Shown piece after piece: positions 11,584-20,309 of a stretch of DNA of 64,000 nt. Origin of the DNA: Evernia prunastri (lineage: Eukaryota; Ascomycota; Lecanoromycetes; Lecanorales; Parmeliaceae); NCBI GenBank assembly GCA_003184365.1, contig NKYR01000032.1:186001-250000 (forward strand). Reading direction: 5' to 3'. Each line of letters begins with the position of its first letter. Position 1 is the first letter of the stretch. The notes under the pieces were generated by a model that was not told the DNA's origin, ran no database searches, and saw only the letters and a list, made by a program, of their open reading frames with translations. The translations under genes and the position numbers were made by a program.

Positions 11584-13208
11584 ATGTCTCAAGCTTCCCC
11601 GTCCGAAGAGACTTCCGCCTCAATCTCCCCTCCTCCAGGAAGACCGAAGCGTGAGGGCAATGATTCTCTATGGAAGCGGGCGAGACGCACTTTGGGCACC
11701 AATTCTCTGACTTTTTTGCAACCTACTACTAGACCTGCCGGTATGTTACCCACGCAAAGTTTTTCAATAGTGGTCATTCAATAGCCCTTTCCAACTGCCG
11801 TTCCCCATGCGCAGCCCCGTCGTACGCAAATGGCAAGTCGTGGCTTTGATATCTCACACCAAGAAACAATGATCGGCGCAAGCACACTGTTCTTGGATGC
11901 CGATGTTGGGTCAAAAGGCACGAAGATTAGGCTAACATCGGATTATCCTTCGCAGGAACTGCGGCTCCTACCACTGGATCTGGTCCGGCAGCGCCAAGTA
12001 AAAGGAGAGAGCAAGTGCGCCATGCACAACGGTATGTCCTATTCCCATTCTATTACCGTGCTTTATCTCTTGCTTCTTCCCGCATCACGAATCTTGACAT
12101 GATTGCTTACATATAATGCAGCACCCATCGTCAACGGACACAGAATTACATCAAGACTCTAGAATCCGAAGTCGTTCGTCTCCGAGAATCCGAAACAAAC
12201 TTGATTCAAGAACGAGACAAAATCCAAAGCCAAGTCGATATTTTGAGAAACACCATCGTCTTATCCAACATTCCACTCCCAGAGGGTATAGAAGACATCG
12301 GCAACTCCTCACCACCCACTCGGACATTGTCCCATCTCGGCATGCCGGCAACAGTCTCCTACTCCAACGACGCTCTCGACCATCCACGCCTGCACGTCAG
12401 CTTCCCTCACTCTCAAGTACCTAGTAACCAAGGGATGGACTACCCGACCCAAACTTACCCTCTTTCATCACCCTACCAAGGGCATCAGCAGTACAACAAC
12501 ATTCCACAGTCTACGCCAGACCTCCCCAACGGTTGGTGGTCCACTCCTTATCGTTGAATTTGTCTGGCTGAAGCCTGCCACAAGACTTCTCCCTCAACAC
12601 CATGAACCTCTCCTCATCAACTTCAAGAAACGGGCCCCCAGCGAACGCCAAAGCCACCGCCCTCGTCGACACGATAGAGACGGCCATCGACTTCGTCCTC
12701 GCGCTGGAACATCCATGCATGCCCCACATCCCATACCAAGACCCTCCGTCCGCCGACCCCGCAAACCACATGATGATGGCGTCGACGCCACTGATGGCCC
12801 GAGCGCCGGATCCTCCGCAGTTCAATTCGACGTGGACGGCGAGCGGCGCGATCATCAAGGAGCTGCTGAACCTGTCGTCGAGCATCAACCTCGAAGGGGA
12901 GATCACGCCGGTGGAGGCGTGGCATCGGCTGCACGACCATCCGGACTTCTGGAAGCTCAACCGGAACCAGATTGAGAAGTTGAAGCGAGAGCTTAGCACT
13001 GCCGTTAGGTGCTGCGGGTACGTCGGCCCTCCCATCGCTATAATTATCATTATAGCTATCAAACGACAATTGCCTTCTCTTCCCCCCAGCCCGTATCGTA
13101 CTACCGTTCCCGGCTGACCTGTCTCCCAGATTCGGCGCCGTGATGGACGAGAATGTATTCTGGCACGCTTTGAACAAATGTTTCGCTTCTGGTGCGGTTG
13201 CGTCTTGA
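11584..13208 (+). CDS. bZIP transcription factor (Yap-like basic region)
   Basis: Predicted nuclear DNA-binding protein. Five exons, 11584-11740, 11956-12031, 12122-12531, 12585-13017 and 13130-13208, give 384 aa with every phase matching. The basic region SKRREQVRHAQRTHRQRTQN lies across the exon 2/3 junction at about residues 66-85. A leucine-heptad stretch follows (YIKTLESEVVRLRESE, then DKIQSQVDILR). The C-terminal half has a conserved module seen in many ascomycete bZIP proteins: DFVLALEHPCMPHI, LMARAPDPPQF, EITPVEAWHRLHDHPDFWKL and AVRCCGFGAVMDENVFW after splicing. Reading exon 3 through stops at 12557, but a 53-nt intron (12532-12584) joins the two halves in frame, so I call one gene. 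The first intron is long (215 nt) and could hide a small exon. The last intron contains a perfect hairpin. Confidence 0.87.
13037..13056. repeat. Perfect hairpin inside the last bZIP intron
   Basis: An 8-bp inverted repeat GCTATAAT / ATTATAGC is separated by TATC, within the 112-nt intron 13018-13129. It would form a stem-loop in the pre-mRNA. A role is not shown. Confidence 0.7.
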
Positions 13209-13936
13209 GCGTGGCGGGATCGGGGATTTTCTTCGACACATGCTACCTGCACTGCATGAGTCTAGCAAGCGAGGCGAAGCCGGGAAGTTCTTCGCCGCTA
13301 TTATTTTCTACATGGAACGCATGCGTCTAGCGAGCGAACAGGATCTATTACCAATATCTACCAGCGAGCGATTTCATTCAGCGATGATTGATTGGCGCAT
13401 GTACCTAAAAAGCTCTGTGCGATGTTCAAATATCATATCCACTTGCCGCTCCACGAACAACAACATGGTCCATGAGAACACAGCTTGGTCATCATTTTTC
13501 GTAGGGATGCAGCCAACGCACACCCCGCAACGGCGGAAACAGCTACTGCAAACATGACCTTTCGATGAGCAGCTATGCCCGCGACAGAGCGGCTTCGTGT
13601 TGATGATAGCGTCCGTCTCGCTCCCCCCCGTCGTGTGTCTTCCGGCTTGTCTGCAATGCCGCATCATGATTCCAGGCTGATGGACATACCAAGTGCGTTG
13701 TTCATCGGAGCAGTAGCGCATCGAGCGGTAATCGGTTCGTTTCCGTGTTCCGGATCAAGAAGTTAGATAGATAGATAGATAGCTCGAAGTCAGTATGGGC
13801 GTCTGGGTTTCAGGTAAAGGCGATTTTATCGCGTGCGGCGCTTCGGTCGAGTTTCTTTGGGGTTGCTGATGCGGAGATTCATATGTGTGTGTACTGGGGT
13901 TGGGGAGGCTGAGCGATTTGCTGAAGCTATCCCATC
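13209..13936. other. Region between the bZIP gene and the transposon relic
   Basis: The 3' flank of the bZIP gene is followed by unassigned sequence. The only structure seen is a GATA simple repeat near 13765-13783. No supported gene. Confidence 0.5.
13765..13783. repeat. GATA tetranucleotide microsatellite
   Basis: Four to five tandem copies of the 4-bp unit GATA are visible on the plus strand. A short simple repeat with no further inference. Confidence 0.85.
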
Positions 13937-13960
13937 GTCTGGCGCCTGGGGTGCACAAAT
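13937..13960 (+). repeat. Left copy of an inverted terminal-like repeat
   Basis: It reads GTCTGGC, a short spacer, then GGGTGCACAAAT. The same two blocks occur in inverted orientation at 15957-15938 on the other side of the transposase relic, with a 4-nt difference in spacing. The pair brackets the whole relic, so it may be the terminal or subterminal repeat of this element or of a host element it entered. Confidence 0.5.
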
Positions 13961-14016
13961 GCTTGGCATCCCCCACCATAAATCTATGTACATGGAATAG
14001 CAGCTATATGCTCCTT

Positions 14017-15849
14017 TCAACACGCAATATGATTACATATATGAATATCACATAGTTTACATCCATGATAACTCCTTGGGACTCGCTGTCGCCGTTTTCT
14101 TTTGTCTAAATCTCGTGCTCTGACGGTGTTTTGTGACAATTCCAACAATGGCTTTCTGGGCTGAGACTTCAATGACTCTACCACCTTTCTCCCAGCATAT
14201 AAGCATGGGACGCATGTTTTGATGTTGCCCTCCATACGTTCTAGTAGGCCATGATCACGGTCAGCTGCTGGATGTACTCGTACTGACAGAGATTCTTTGA
14301 TATTGGGATATCTTTCAGTAAGTCGCTCAGAATGCTCGAATAATTGACATGTAAGTCTCACACGGAATTCTCGCTGACTGTAATGAGTTTCAGACGTACA
14401 ACGATGTATCTTATAGACATTGACGATGGCGGTGTTTAAGAGAAAATGTCATAGAGGCTTTCAACTTTTGTAATGTACTCGTTGTGTGATGTAATAACAT
14501 CGCAATTGATCAGCATTATCTACTTCATTCATATAATGATTATACATATCAATGAACTCGGGGATAGACAGCTCTTTTCGGGTCTGTTCTTCAAACATGA
14601 CACGAGAAGTACGTGCATTTGTGACTGTTTTTGCTGGACGACGGCGGAGACGATTAATTGTTTTTCTACCATTCGAGACAGTGATCATGAACAACACCAC
14701 ATTTTGATCTTTCCAGCCAAATTCCAAGATCTTCCCATCCTCTGATAGACTTTCATAGAGCTTATCTCAGTTCAAAGCTGCATTTCACTTGGTTCTAAGC
14801 TTCGAAAGTCTGGAATCTAGCCCTCAATTGAGCTCTTTATGCTCTCGTTGTGTCTTGATACCTTCTTTAGTCTCCAAATCCTTTCGTCTAGTTGTTGTAA
14901 TACGCACAGTTTCAGCTGCTCCGAATCCTTCAATATCAAGCTGTGAAAACAATCTAGCTGACGAGAATAGATTGTCAAGCCATACAATATGAGAATGATT
15001 CTTGGCAATACCCTTTTGAGTTAACAAGTCTAGAACTACAGCCTGTGTTCTATTGAATTTCAAGTCGTCTGTTCAAAAATCATCGAGATCGTAAGATCCT
15101 TCGTCCTTTCTTTGGCTCTTGAAATGATACATTCAGTCTAATACATAGCTCTGATTGGCTAAAACCCAGATCTTGAAGTCTTCCGAGGTAGGTTTGCTGG
15201 GAATATTGACAATCTCTTTGGCACGTCCCATGAACCGTTGAATTGTCTCATCTACAGCTAGATGTATGTCTGTTTTTCAGTACTTCTTGAAGGTCTGACG
15301 AAGCGTGTCACTGAGTGGTTCGAGTTTCTCAAATGTAATCTCTTTCTGGTCTGGGGACAGTGACTTGGATACATAAAAGAATCTGTCTATTTGTTGTCAT
15401 CTTTTCAGACTAATATGCTTAGAAACCTACTCATAAACGGGCTCTTTCAGAGAATCAATGTTCCAGAAATCAGAAATGCTTGATTCCACATGAAGGCTCA
15501 TTCAAATAGACACTTCCAAATAGGCTCGGATCTCTTTGACTGTGGTAGAAAATCAAGTGCGCGTCTCAGATTTTTCAGGTCCAGGGTAAAGAAAAGTATA
15601 CTCATTCGTATGTTGTACAAGGGTTTTTAAAGAATCTTCATCATAGAATAGACTGAAGATTGCATAAGGATCGTCTGGAGCAATGGTATTTGGTAGCTGA
15701 CCCTGACCACACGTGTAGGGCTTGATGATTTTTAATGGAGTGTATTTAGGTAGTGGCTATGGCTTAGGAGGACGTCCTTTTGAAGTCTTTGTAGACTTTG
15801 GATCCTTCTTCGAATGATCCAGATCATTTGACACCTTATTACGAGGCAT
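14017..15849 (-). pseudogene. Decayed piggyBac-type (DDE_Tnp_1_7) transposase
   Basis: One minus-strand frame from an ATG at 15849 to a stop at 14017 reads as a fungal piggyBac-family transposase in a single register. Family landmarks in order are: HLAVDETIQRFMGRAKEIVN (first catalytic Asp region); a stretch with KIWVLANQSYVLD; FNRTQAVVLDLL followed by HIVWLDNLFSSARLF; KILEFGWKDQNVVLFM; RRRPAKTVTNARTSRVMF; PEFIDMYNHYMNEVDNADQL; and a C-terminal Cys cluster around VPRSYHGCKLCDIHICNHI. The frame is interrupted by roughly a dozen stops, nearly all TGA, with two TAG (15759-15757 and one near the VYE segment). Many TGA codons fall where the family has Trp, for example before KPL and HFLLNTAIVN. 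No frameshift was needed. As written it cannot make transposase. Confidence 0.88.
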
Positions 15850-15920
15850 GGTATTGTTTTATGGCTATTTGGCTCATGGTAGGAGCCTGGTGAACGCGTT
15901 ATTTTGGTGGTTGCGCGGCT

Positions 15921-15930
15921 CTAGGGTTAA
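15921..15930 (-). repeat. TTAA-CCCTAG terminus of the piggyBac-like element
   Basis: On the minus strand the sequence reads TTAA followed directly by CCCTAG. That is the target-site tetranucleotide plus the first six bases typical of piggyBac terminal repeats. It lies about 70 bp upstream of the transposase start codon, where the 5' end is expected. No matching TTAA-CCCTAG end was found on the left side, so that end seems lost or diverged. Confidence 0.6.
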
Positions 15931-15937
15931 GCCCCTG

Positions 15938-15957
15938 ATTTGTGCACCCTGCCAGAC
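15938..15957 (-). repeat. Right copy of the inverted terminal-like repeat
   Basis: Reading inward on the minus strand it gives GTCTGGC then GGGTGCACAAAT, pairing with the block at 13937-13960. It lies just outside the TTAA-CCCTAG terminus and just before the dispersed repeat that starts at 15958. Confidence 0.5.
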
Positions 15958-16652
15958 GTTGTCTCCATTAGCTTTCGACCCCCTGCTTAGACCGTGACTT
16001 TAATTTTTAGCTGCATAGTGAGTCGGTCCCCGCAGGGGGTCTGCACCAAAAACCCCCTGTTTCTTGTATTCTATTCTAAATATGCCAAGCCTACAGCGAA
16101 AATCGACTGCCCTAGTTAGAATACTGAAATTTATAGTAATATTCGGAAGATGGCCCAAGTTTGGCTATCGGGTCCGGGTCCGGGTCCGGATCCGAAAAGT
16201 CTTGGCATGTTTAGGACTTTTGATCAACATGCTCCCCCCCTTTCTATCATTGATAATTCGATTTGAATGCCGTGTTTGGAGGGTCTCGGACGCTGAGAGA
16301 TAGGAAATCTAGCGCCGAGACCCGTTGCCGGAAAGAGGTAACCCGTTGGTTAGGTCATTTAGATAGGGAACGTAATAGGTCTGGTGTCAACTGTCCTCGA
16401 AGGTTAGTAAGGTATACAACGCGGAATATTGCCGTAGGGAGTTAGATTTTGTTACTAACGAATTCGCTATATAATTCTACGCGTCGTAGTATATATTTCT
16501 AAGTGGTTTTGATGAGAATTGATGGATCTGTGATTGATTCAAAAATTTGTTGACACGAAGCTCGTTTTGGATAAAAACGGGGTTTCTGGAGCAGGCGTCC
16601 TACAACAAAAGTCCGCGAAGCGATCTAGACTTTTTTGAGCTTAGTTCCAGCG

Positions 16653-16653
16653 N
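16653..16653. other. Single ambiguous base (assembly join?)
   Basis: An isolated N sits where repeat copy A stops. The sequence that follows is not the expected continuation seen in copy B. Confidence 0.8.
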
Positions 16654-16753
16654 CTCACTGAGGGCGAAGCACGGTCGGTTCAAATTTCGCGTTAGCCCTA
16701 GCCCTAACTCCTTTCATGCCTGTTTAGGTTGTCTCCATTAGCTTTCGACCCCC

Positions 16754-16754
16754 N
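16754..16754. other. Single ambiguous base (assembly join?)
   Basis: An isolated N follows the repeat's leading block and is followed by the start of its 3' block, so an internal portion is skipped. Confidence 0.8.
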
Positions 16755-16892
16755 TGACACGAAGCTCGTTTTGGATAAAAACGGGGTTTCTGGAGCAGGC
16801 GTCCTACAACAAAAGTCCGCGAAGCGATCTAGACTTTTTTGAGCTTAGTTCCAGCGCTAACTTGTTATCCTTTGGGACTAAGGTAGGACGCC

Positions 16893-16893
16893 N
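16893..16893. other. Single ambiguous base (assembly join?)
   Basis: An isolated N follows the GGACGCC tail and is immediately followed by the start of the second long repeat copy. Confidence 0.8.
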
Positions 16894-17877
16894 GACCGTG
16901 ACTTTAATTTTTAGCTGCATAGTGAGTCGGTCCCCGCAGGGGGTCTGCACCAAAAACCCCCTGTTTCTTGTATTCTATTCTAAATATGCCAAGCCTACAG
17001 CGAAAATCGACTGCCCTAGTTAGAATACTGAAATTTATAGTAATATTCGGAAGATGGCCCAAGTTTGGCTATCGGGTCCGGGTCCGGGTCCGGATCCGAA
17101 AAGTCTTGGCATGTTTAGGACTTTTGATCAACATGCTCCCCCCCTTTCTATCATTGATAATTCGATTTGAATGCCGTGTTTGGAGGGTCTCGGACGCTGA
17201 GAGATAGGAAATCTAGCGCCGAGACCCGTTGCCGGAAAGAGGTAACCCGTTGGTTAGGTCATTTAGATAGGGAACGTAATAGGTCTGGTGTCAACTGTCC
17301 TCGAAGGTTAGTAAGGTATACAACGCGGGATATTGCCGTAGGGAGTTAGATTTTGTTACTAACGAATTCGCTATATAATTCTACGCGTCGTAGTATATAT
17401 TTCTAAGTGGTTTTGATGAGAATTGATGGATCTGTGATTGATTCAAAAATTTGTTGACACGAAGCTCGTTTTGGATAAAAACGGGGTTTCTGGAGCAGGC
17501 GTCCTACAACAAAAGTCCGCGAAGCGATCTAGACTTTTTTGAGCTTAGTTCCAGCGCTAACTTGTTAGCCTTTGGGACTAAGGTAGGACGCCGGCGCGAA
17601 GGAGGCAAGGTAAAGTGCACTTCTGGGTAGACACGAGTAAGATCAGACGACGCTAGGATAAAGTAAGCTAGAGCTTTAGGCCTGAGCCTCAATGGGTGAT
17701 TGCCTTATCTTATCAGATCGATCTTATGTACTCTATACTCTATTTTGTGAACGCGCAGTTCCATGATGCCTGCAATAGATCAACAACCTACTTATCCTAC
17801 CCTTTCATTACTACTCTGATCTCGCTATCCCTCTCTTTACCGTTTCAAAGTTTAAACCAAGATAATCAACCTTCGAC

Positions 17878-18721
17878 ATGGCGTCTTACGAAGGTATGCC
17901 ACTCCTTTCCCCCTCCTCATCACAAAGTCCTCTACTAACTTCCCCCTTCCCCCCCGGGCCACTAGTCGAGCACAACGTCCCTCAGCCCTCAACCACCGAA
18001 CCCTCCCATCCTCCTCGCCGCCCCGACCTTTCAACCTTCTTCTCCACCCTCGAGCATGTTGACACCAGCAATGTTTCAAACGGCAACGCACTGCCAGTGC
18101 CTGGTGATGTTTCTGCCGCCTATAGAACGCTGGCCGAGGCATTCGAGAGAATGAGACCGGATCGGAGTGGGGACGGGCCGTTGGATGGCATGATAGAGCT
18201 CTTGGTCGCAAACTCGCAGGCGCCGCCGAAGGAGGTCAAGGGGGTCAGTCAAGGGTTTTTGGATGGTGAGTGGGATGTGTGTTCCTGCGACGGCTAGGAT
18301 ATTGCGCCGCTACTGCATGCGTTTGAGAGAGGATGCTGAGGCATTTCCATGTGTGGATTGACGCCCTACGGTCCCATGGCTGACTCTGGCTGCATCCGCA
18401 GAGCTCGACCGGGTACCTAATAAGCTCTTGAAACCGTCAATGGACTGTCCGATCTGCGGTAATACATTCTTAGAGGGTATGGCAACACATGCATTTCGTA
18501 ACAGCTGTCTTCGCTAAAAGCCAATTGCAGATGAATACCCTCTAGTCGTCCGTTTACCATGCAACAAGAATCACATGTTCGATCTCGAATGTATAGCGCC
18601 CTGGCTGAAGCTGCACGCTACATGTCCGCTGGATAGGAAGGATCTGGTCAAGGAGAAAGAACCTCCTCCACCGCCCAAGGACGAGGAAGAAGACGGAGAG
18701 TGGGATGATATGTATGCATGA
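17878..18721 (+). CDS. RING-H2 finger protein, small
   Basis: Likely E3 ubiquitin ligase of about 193 aa. Exons 17878-17893, 17966-18265, 18402-18476 and 18531-18721 keep frame. The first intron (17894-17965) is a multiple of three, so a longer form without splicing is also open, but the donor (GTATGC) and acceptor are good. After splicing the C-terminal half reads MDCPICGNTFLE, DEYPLVVRLPCNKNHMFDLE, then CIAPWLKLHATCPLDRKDL. This gives a Cys/His pattern with C-x2-C, C, H, C and CPLDR typical of RING-H2 at about residues 120-165. The N-terminal part, with RRPDLSTFFSTLE and a Pro/Ser-rich stretch, has no other domain. The tail is acidic (PKDEEEDGEWDD). It starts 285 bp after the repeat island. 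Confidence 0.85.
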
Positions 18722-18939
18722 TTGGCGGGATTTTTCATATAATTTGGAGCGAGCATTATCCAGCGCCATAGTACAATTTAGATATCCAGACGAATATTTC
18801 AGGTCCAGGATCCTCCACTCAACTGTTTTCCCTGCCACCCATCGACACAATAAATCGTACAAAACCTATCTAGATTCAACCCAACCCACCTACGGACCCC
18901 CTCCCACTCCGAAACCACCTCCAACCCTCCCCCCTAACC

Positions 18940-20043
18940 ATGCCCTCCCCCTCCCCCTCCCCATTCCCCACAATCGACATATCCCCCTTCCTGCACCCCT
19001 CCTCCCCCCCTTCCCTCCTCCTCGCCACCTCCGCCCAGCTCTCCGCCGCCTGCGCCTCCCCCGGCTTCTTCTACCTCACGAACCACAACCTGCCTCCCGC
19101 TCTCACGGGGCGCGTCCTCGCCCTCGCGCGGGCCTTCTTCCTGCGCGCGCCCCCGGGGGAGAAAGAGCGCATGAGGCGGCGGGAGGTGGGCGAGGGCGAG
19201 GGGGACGGCGCGAGGGGGTACCAGGTCGTCGGGGACAATGTGACGGGGGGGAAACGCGATTGGCACGAGGCGATTGATTGGTACAGACCTGTTAGGGAGG
19301 GGGAACCGTTTGAGGGGGCTGGTGGTGGGGATGGGGATAGGGATGGGGACAGTGGGGAGGAGGATAATGGTGGCGGATACGGAGGCAAGCGAAAAGGGCC
19401 GTACGGGCTACTTAAGGGGATGAACGCGTGGCCTCGGTACCCGGACGGGTTCAGAGACGTGTACGAGGAGTACGTGGCCCAGATGTCGGAGCTGGGCACG
19501 GCGGTCGTGCGGGCGATGGGCATGGCGCTCGGGCAGGGGATGGAGGAGGTGTTTGTGGCGAACACGAGGGAGAGCGCGTGGGTGATGAGGGCGATTGGGT
19601 ATCCGCCTTTACCCCTGGGGAAAAATGATGATGACGATGATGACGATGGTACGACGACGACGACGAAAAATGGCAAGGACGAGGGTGGGGTGTCGTGCGG
19701 TGCGCATTCGGACTACGGCTGCGTTACGCTGCTGCTCGCCGACGAGACGAAGGGTGCTTTGCAAGCTTGGGTCGAGGGTGAAGGGGGAGAGGGGGGCAGG
19801 TGGGTGGGGGTGGATCCGGTGGAGGGCGCGTTGGTGGTGAACATAGGGGACATGATGTCTCGATGGAGCGGAGGAAAGTGGGAGGCAACGAGGCATAGGG
19901 TCGTGCATAGAGAAGGGGGTTATCGGGTCAGCGTGCCGTTCTTTTTTGAGCCCGATTGGGACGCTAGGGTGCCGGGGAGGGAAGGGGAAGGTGAGGTGAT
20001 GTATGGGGAGTATTTGGAGGGGAAGGTCAAAGGAAACTTTTGA
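18940..20043 (+). CDS. 2-oxoglutarate/Fe(II)-dependent dioxygenase (IPNS-like)
   Basis: Non-heme iron oxygenase of the isopenicillin-N-synthase/flavonol-synthase-like superfamily, cytosolic; substrate unknown. Single exon, 367 aa. The N-terminal DIOX_N part begins FPTIDISPFL, with CASPGFFYLTNHNLP. The C-terminal 2OG-FeII part has the iron ligands in CGAHSDYGCVTLL (His about 256, Asp about 258) and in ATRHRVVH (His about 319). The RxS motif that binds 2-oxoglutarate is in GYRVSVPFFFEP (Arg about 329). Two low-complexity insertions stand out: a Gly/Asp-rich stretch near residues 127-150 and an Asp7-Gly-Thr5 run just before the HxD motif. The gene is very GC-rich and leaves long antisense frames. 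The ATG at 18940 precedes the conserved start of the domain directly. Confidence 0.9.
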   Translation: MPSPSPSPFPTIDISPFLHPSSPPSLLLATSAQLSAACASPGFFYLTNHNLPPALTGRVLALARAFFLRAPPGEKERMRRREVGEGEGDGARGYQVVGDNVTGGKRDWHEAIDWYRPVREGEPFEGAGGGDGDRDGDSGEEDNGGGYGGKRKGPYGLLKGMNAWPRYPDGFRDVYEEYVAQMSELGTAVVRAMGMALGQGMEEVFVANTRESAWVMRAIGYPPLPLGKNDDDDDDDGTTTTTKNGKDEGGVSCGAHSDYGCVTLLLADETKGALQAWVEGEGGEGGRWVGVDPVEGALVVNIGDMMSRWSGGKWEATRHRVVHREGGYRVSVPFFFEPDWDARVPGREGEGEVMYGEYLEGKVKGNF

Positions 20044-20309
20044 CGGTAGCGAGAGGGCGACATTCGAATTCGAATTCGCATGGGTTGGTATGCGATGCAT
20101 ATGAACGCGAAGCGTGAGAATGGGAACATGCTAGAGCAGTAACATCGTCTATGCAATGGTATCTATCCTCTATCTCCGGCACCTGAACCATATTTGGGGC
20201 ATTTTCCGTCCTGAAAAAGTGCTCAGCAGTAGCGAGCAGCTAAGAAATCGTGATATGTCGTTGAAAGGTCCTTTTTTCCGTGTCGTGAAGATCAGTGCTG
20301 ACGATTCTC

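Larger units (their letters stand above)
15958..17592. repeat. Dispersed repeat in partial copies, internally duplicated
   Basis: A segment at 15990-16652 recurs at 16894-17556, offset by 904 bp, with only one clear difference noticed (A at 16425, G at 17329). A shorter block, starting TGACACGAAGCTCG and ending at the GGACGCC tail, occurs at 16755-16892 and 17455-17592; its first part also lies at 16551-16652. The leading block (GTTGTCTCCATTAGCTTTCG) appears at 15958 and again at 16728 after a different flank, which suggests a mobile or dispersed unit with a defined left end. It has no convincing protein; the two identical 79-codon frames are products of the duplication. Nothing decides between a solo LTR, a non-autonomous element and another repeat type. 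Confidence 0.8.

Noticed and set aside
13018..13129. HAC1-type unconventional intron in the bZIP gene
   Set aside because: Borders are ordinary GT-AG, there are no paired loops at the splice sites, and the protein is not Hac1-like in its basic region.
8330..13208. A secondary-metabolite cluster (O-methyltransferase plus bZIP regulator)
   Set aside because: No polyketide synthase, NRPS, terpene cyclase, P450 or transporter lies between or beside them; neighbours are housekeeping genes.
14017..15849. Alternative genetic code (TGA = Trp) for the transposase
   Set aside because: The host genes use TGA as a normal stop (for example bZIP and RING genes) and the relic also has TAG stops, so decay is more likely; kept only as something to test.
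16700..16720. Telomere-like TTAGCCCTAGCCCTAACTCC run
   Set aside because: Only two or three imperfect units inside a repeat, not a TTAGGG array.
16064..17349. Identical 79- and 60-codon frames as real duplicated genes
   Set aside because: They lie inside the repeat, have no domain, and their identity follows from the 904-bp duplication.
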